Below, in pieces: positions 6,734-10,300 of a stretch of DNA of 10,300 nt (within the stretch, counting starts at the first letter, position 1; the number at the start of each line of letters is the position of its first letter). A program made the position numbers and the translations under genes. Origin of the DNA: Deltaproteobacteria bacterium (GTDB lineage: Bacteria > Desulfobacterota > Anaeroferrophillalia > Anaeroferrophillales > Tharpellaceae). The stretch is from positions 1-10,300 of the forward strand of contig DAOVTG010000074.1 of the NCBI GenBank assembly GCA_030633185.1, in the 5' to 3' direction. The notes under the pieces were generated by a model. The model was not told the DNA's origin. It worked only from the letters and a program-made list of their open reading frames with translations, and did not search any database.

Positions 6734-9700
6734 ATGTTTTCACGGATTTTCATTGAACGACCGCGGTTGGCGGTGGTGATTTCAATCATCATTACTCTGG
6801 CCGGGTTCATCGCCATGCTCAATATTCCCGTTGCCCAATACCCGAGAATCACCCCGCCGAATGTTCGGGTGAGCACGGTCTATCCCGGAGCCAACGCCGA
6901 AGTTCTGGCCGACAGCGTGGCTGCGCCGATCGAAAACGCCGTCAACGGCGTCGACAATATGCTCTACATGTCCTCGACCTGCTCCAACAACGGCAGTTAC
7001 AGCCTGACCGTAACTTTTGCGGTCGGAACCGACCCCGACATTGATCAGGTCAACACCCAAAACCGGGTGCAGATGGCAATCGCTAAATTACCGAAAGAGG
7101 TTATCGAACAAGGCGTAACCATCCGGAAACGTTCGCCGGACATGCTGGCGGCGATCAGTTTTTTATCTCCCAATGGGACTCGAGATAAACTTTTTTTAAG
7201 TAACTATGTCAACCAGGTTATCAAAGACTCCCTGGTGCGGCTCAAAGGTATCAGCGATGTCTATATCTTCGGCGAGATGGAATACAGTATGCGCATCTGG
7301 CTCGATCCGAATCGCTTAACCGCGCTGGGGCTGACCGCAGACGATGTCATCAAAAGTATTCGTCAACAAAATATCCAGGCGGCGGTGGGCACGATTGGCA
7401 CCATGCCGACCGAAAATAATCAACAATTTCAATATACTCTGCGCGCCCAGGGGCGCCTGAAGAGCAGTCAGGAGTTTGAAAACATTATCGTCTGTGCCAA
7501 TGACGCCGGCGGCGTGGTGCGCATTCGCGATATTGCCCGAGTCGAACTCGGAGCCAAAACTTACCGGGCCGAATCTACCATGAATGGAGCTCCAGCCGTG
7601 ACCCTGGCGATCTATCGCGCCGCCAACGCTAACTCTTTGGAGACCATGGACGAGGTTCGGGAGACCCTCAAAAACCTGGCTCTGCGACAACCCAGCGACA
7701 TTCAATACGTAATGTTATACGACACCACCAGGTATGTCTCGGCCACGATTCGCGAAATTGGGCAAACCTTGTTTATGACCTTTCTTCTGGTTCTTTTCGT
7801 AAATTATATTTTTCTTCAGGACTGGCGGGCAACGCTGGTTCCGACCGTCACCATCCCGGTTTCATTGGTCGGCACCTTTGCCGTCCTCATGGCTTTAGGT
7901 TATAACGCCAATACGATCTCCATGTTTGCCTTGATTATGTCGATCGGAGTGGTGGTTGATGATGCTATTGTTGTCGTCGAAAATGTATACCGGCTTATGG
8001 ATGAAGAGAGCCTTGCCCCTAAAGCAGCGACGATTAAGGCGATGCAACAGGTTACGGCCCCGATCATCTCTACGACCCTGGTTTTACTTGCAGTATTTGT
8101 CCCGGTTGGTTTTCTGCCCGGCATTACCGGCGAACTCTACAAACAATTTGCCGTAACTATCTGTACCGCCGTCGTCATCTCAACCATTAATGCCCTGACT
8201 TTAAGCCCGGCCCTCTGCGCGGTCTTGTTAAAACCCCCAAAAAACATAACTCGGGGCCCGTTAGCCTGGTTTAATCTAACACTCAATTTTTCCCGCGACC
8301 GCTATGTCGCCGGCACCACCTGGCTGCTTCGGCGTAAGGCCGTAGTGCTGATTATTTTTATCGGCATTTTCGGGGCCTCTTACTACCTCTTCACCGACCG
8401 TCCGATCAGTTTTTTACCAAAAGAGGATATCGGCTCTTTTTATCTTAACATTCAGCTGCCGGAGGCCTCATCGCTGTCTCGCACCGGCAAGGTTTTAGAA
8501 CGGGTCACCAAAGAGCTCCAAAGTATTGAAGGAATTAAAGACATTCTCCTGGTCAGCGGCTACAGCCTGCTCAGCGGGGCCGCCGAAAATGTCGGTTTGG
8601 GAGTCATCGTACTTGACCCATGGAGTCAACGCTCGACCAAAGAGCTGCAACTCGAAGCTATCGTGAAAAAAGTGCAGGGCAAACTCGTGGCTATTTCGAC
8701 GGCCAACATGTTCGCCTTTTCACCCCCGCCGATACGCGGTTTAGGCCGTACCGGCGGCTTTAATTTTCAGATGCAGGGGTTAGAGGATCAAAGTCCGCAA
8801 GAGTTGGCGGCGACAGCTCAGGCTCTGGTCGTAGCCGCCAATCAGGAACCCTCGTTACAAAGAGTTTTCAGTACCTATACGGCCAACACGCCACAAATTT
8901 CCATCGCCGTCAACCGCACCCGGGCCGAAATTCTCAACGTGCCGGTCAGCACTATCTTCGCCACCCTGCAGGCCCAACTCGGATCTAGATATGCCAACGA
9001 CTTTAACCTGCTCGGGCGCGTCTTTCAAGTCACAGTCCAGGCCGACACCCAACACCGCAGTAAAATTAAAGATATTAACCAACTCTACGTCCGCAGCCAA
9101 ACCGGTAAGATGGTACCGATGCAGAGCCTGGTAACCGTTGCCACAACCCTCGGCCCCCAGAATGTAAATCGTTATAACCAGTACAGCTCTATTAAAATCA
9201 ATGGCGGCGCGGCACCTGGTTTCAGCTCCGGCGAAGCGATGGCGACGATGGCGCGAGTGGCCGCTAAAACCCTGCCTCAAGGCTACAGTTTTGAGTGGTC
9301 GGGAATGTCTTTTCAGGAACAAAAAAGCAGCGGCCAGATCCCCATAATATTTACTTTAGCTCTGCTTTTCGCCTATCTCTTTCTTGTGGCTCAGTATGAA
9401 AGTTGGAACATTCCGCTGGCTATAGTCGTTTCGGTTCCGGTGGCCACTCTTGGCGGTTTGGCCGGTTTGTGGCTGGCCGGACTCAGCTTAAGCATCTACG
9501 CGCAAATCGGCCTGGTACTGCTCGTCGGCCTGGCCAGTAAAAGTGCGATTCTCATCGTTGAGTTCTCCAAAACCCTGCACGAGGAAGGGGCCTCAGTGTC
9601 TGACGCCGCAATCGCCGGAGCCAAAATCCGTTTCCGACCGGTCTTAATGACCGCTTTTACATTTATTCTGGGCATCGCGCCGATGATTATCGCCAGCGGG

Positions 9701-9874
9701 GCCGGGGCTGGCAGCCGGCGGGCGATTGGTACCACCGTCTTTTCCGGAATGCTGGCCGCGACCCTGATCGGCATTTTTCTGGTTCCGGCGCTCTACTATA
9801 TATTTCAGTCCGGCCGCGAAAAAGGTCACGCCTGGCGGGCGCGGCGAAGTGATTCCAAGTCGGCATCTGAATAG
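6734..9874 (+). CDS. RND multidrug-type efflux permease (HAE1 family, AcrB/MexB-like)
   Basis: This is the proton-driven inner-membrane trimeric pump that exports hydrophobic or amphiphilic compounds. The 1046 residues match the family length. An N-terminal helix (about 10-30) follows FIERP; the first porter loop contains SSTCSNNGSYSLTVTFAVGTD (split by domains PN1/PN2); then helices from about 340, with the proton-relay pair D409-D410 in GVVVDDAIVVVENVYR, a second porter loop (about 560-865), and the C-terminal helices with K936 in GLASKSAILIVEF, plus R966 and T973 in KIRFRPVLMTAF. These equal E. coli AcrB D407, D408, K940, R971 and T978, so the relay is intact. ILG and GAGAGSRRAIGTTVF near 978-1003 are typical. 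GAGG in the end of the adaptor gene gives its Shine-Dalgarno site, suggesting translational coupling. No outer-membrane factor gene follows; the gene ends at repeat-rich DNA. Confidence 0.95.
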   Translation: MFSRIFIERPRLAVVISIIITLAGFIAMLNIPVAQYPRITPPNVRVSTVYPGANAEVLADSVAAPIENAVNGVDNMLYMSSTCSNNGSYSLTVTFAVGTDPDIDQVNTQNRVQMAIAKLPKEVIEQGVTIRKRSPDMLAAISFLSPNGTRDKLFLSNYVNQVIKDSLVRLKGISDVYIFGEMEYSMRIWLDPNRLTALGLTADDVIKSIRQQNIQAAVGTIGTMPTENNQQFQYTLRAQGRLKSSQEFENIIVCANDAGGVVRIRDIARVELGAKTYRAESTMNGAPAVTLAIYRAANANSLETMDEVRETLKNLALRQPSDIQYVMLYDTTRYVSATIREIGQTLFMTFLLVLFVNYIFLQDWRATLVPTVTIPVSLVGTFAVLMALGYNANTISMFALIMSIGVVVDDAIVVVENVYRLMDEESLAPKAATIKAMQQVTAPIISTTLVLLAVFVPVGFLPGITGELYKQFAVTICTAVVISTINALTLSPALCAVLLKPPKNITRGPLAWFNLTLNFSRDRYVAGTTWLLRRKAVVLIIFIGIFGASYYLFTDRPISFLPKEDIGSFYLNIQLPEASSLSRTGKVLERVTKELQSIEGIKDILLVSGYSLLSGAAENVGLGVIVLDPWSQRSTKELQLEAIVKKVQGKLVAISTANMFAFSPPPIRGLGRTGGFNFQMQGLEDQSPQELAATAQALVVAANQEPSLQRVFSTYTANTPQISIAVNRTRAEILNVPVSTIFATLQAQLGSRYANDFNLLGRVFQVTVQADTQHRSKIKDINQLYVRSQTGKMVPMQSLVTVATTLGPQNVNRYNQYSSIKINGGAAPGFSSGEAMATMARVAAKTLPQGYSFEWSGMSFQEQKSSGQIPIIFTLALLFAYLFLVAQYESWNIPLAIVVSVPVATLGGLAGLWLAGLSLSIYAQIGLVLLVGLASKSAILIVEFSKTLHEEGASVSDAAIAGAKIRFRPVLMTAFTFILGIAPMIIASGAGAGSRRAIGTTVFSGMLAATLIGIFLVPALYYIFQSGREKGHAWRARRSDSKSASE

Positions 9875-10056
9875 TTACAAAAGATTCATACCCGTAAATT
9901 TTTACGAGTTCATCATAAATCAAGTTGCAGCAAATAGCGGCGAGCATTGCTTCGCCCACTTCGAGGGGGACACAGCTCAGCCCGGCCTGGAGGTATGTCC
10001 CCACACCGAGATAGTTTGAAGTTTTTGTCGCGGTTTTTGTTCGACCTGTCTCGGTT
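9875..10056. other. Gene-free intergenic stretch with a chain of hairpins
   Basis: No supportable gene lies here. From left: CGTAAA-TT-TTTACG (9893-9906), whose right half continues as TTTTTACGAGTTCATCA (9899-9915), resembling the tail of the edge repeats; GGCGA/TCGCC (9939-9943 with 9952-9956); GGGGACA/TGTCCCC (9966-9972 with 9996-10002, 23-nt loop); ACCGAGATAG/CTGTCTCGGT (10005-10014 with 10046-10055, 10 bp with one G-T pair), whose loop holds GTTTTTGT twice. None has a T tract after a GC-rich stem, so no classical terminator for the RND operon is evident, although any of them could serve. The GGGGACA...TGTCCCC style is like REP-type palindromes. Confidence 0.6.
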
Positions 10057-10295
10057 GGGGTCATTTCTTGACACTTGGCGGCCGTGAGGTTCGCGCAAAA
10101 CTAAAGTTTTGATGGCGTAGTAAAAGGTCTGATCTCCAGCGCTGTTTTGGGTGAGCATGCACTCTACATACTACATTTATTGTCTCGCGCCTGAAAAACC
10201 ACAACATCTTGTATCTCGAAATTTTTACTTAGCCATCCCGTGACTTTTTACGAGGGCATCAAGTTTTGACCCGCCATTTGTCAAGATGTGACCCC
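10057..10295. mobile_element. Small palindromic (MITE/REP-like) element with outer terminal inverted repeats
   Basis: The two ends, 10057-10081 and 10271-10295, are 25-bp imperfect inverted repeats (about 20 of 25 matches; core GGGGTCA...CTTGACA...GGCGG). Between them lies the repeat copy 2 with its own terminal arms. No open reading frame of substance is present, so it would be non-autonomous. The ends resemble palindromes I associate with REP/RAYT (Y1 transposase) systems; that link is inference. No target-site duplication is obvious: the flanks are CGGTT and GTTAA. Confidence 0.6.
10109..10262 (+). repeat. Palindromic repeat element, copy 2 (complete, inner)
   Basis: This 154-bp unit is bounded by 21-bp imperfect inverted arms (10109-10129 with 10242-10262, 17 of 21 matches, TTGATG...CATCAA at the outer ends). 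Positions 10123-10263 align with 1-140, and the arms explain the truncated left end of copy 1. The internal right stem GCCTGAAAAACCACAAC (10189-10205) is identical to copy 1, but its left partner (10144-10160) is changed and no longer pairs well, so the long central hairpin is broken in this copy. Confidence 0.8.
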
Positions 10296-10300
10296 GTTAA

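Noticed and set aside
9687..10158. Minus-strand reading frames of 125 and 81 codons near the right end
   Set aside because: They overlap the permease 3' end or the repeat element, lack recognisable domains, and read through hairpins; they look like chance frames.
1..10263. CRISPR array or phage attachment sites made by the edge repeats
   Set aside because: There are only two copies 10 kb apart with internal palindromes, no regular spacers, and no integrase or tRNA gene in the window.

Overview
The window holds six protein genes in three transcriptional blocks, with related palindromic repeats at both ends. The host is a Gram-negative bacterium: there is a tripartite-type RND efflux pump and two Sec-type signal peptides. 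Coding sequence is dense, base composition is moderate, Shine-Dalgarno sites are good, and there are no introns. The repeat style, the clade of the lysA-type decarboxylase and the PurF-like protein, and the B12-type radical SAM enzyme would suit an anaerobe such as a Desulfobacterota member. That placement is inference from general familiarity and is weak.

Layout. Positions 1-140 are the right part of a roughly 154-bp repeat cut by the window edge. It contains a perfect 17-bp hairpin stem. A diaminopimelate decarboxylase gene (lysA, +, 161-1420) starts 21 bp after it. Lysine synthesis converges on a minus-strand gene (1527-2930) for a PurF-like protein. Its phosphoribosyltransferase half and four Fe-S-type cysteines look intact, but its glutaminase half has lost the N-terminal nucleophilic cysteine and other glutamine-site residues. 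Strong hairpins sit between these convergent genes, and a terminator-like hairpin lies upstream of the PurF-like gene. Next on the minus strand is a probable two-gene unit: a B12-binding-domain radical SAM protein (3687-5333), then a small exported protein of likely PsbP/DcrB-like fold (3075-3605). Neither has an assignable substrate.

A divergent intergenic region (5334-5560) carries candidate sigma-70-like promoters in both directions. It leads rightward into an RND operon: periplasmic adaptor (5561-6730) and inner-membrane HAE1-type permease (6734-9874). They are separated by 3 bp and probably translationally coupled. No outer-membrane channel gene and no regulator lie beside them, so the pump probably uses a TolC/OprM-type channel encoded elsewhere.

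The last 426 bp (9875-10300) have no supportable gene. They hold a chain of hairpins, then a second copy of the left-edge repeat (10109-10262) enclosed in an outer pair of 25-bp imperfect terminal inverted repeats (10057-10295). This looks like a small non-autonomous or REP-type palindromic element. The most interesting items are the apparently glutaminase-dead PurF paralogue and this nested, asymmetrically decayed repeat family. I did not find a clearly new multi-gene system.
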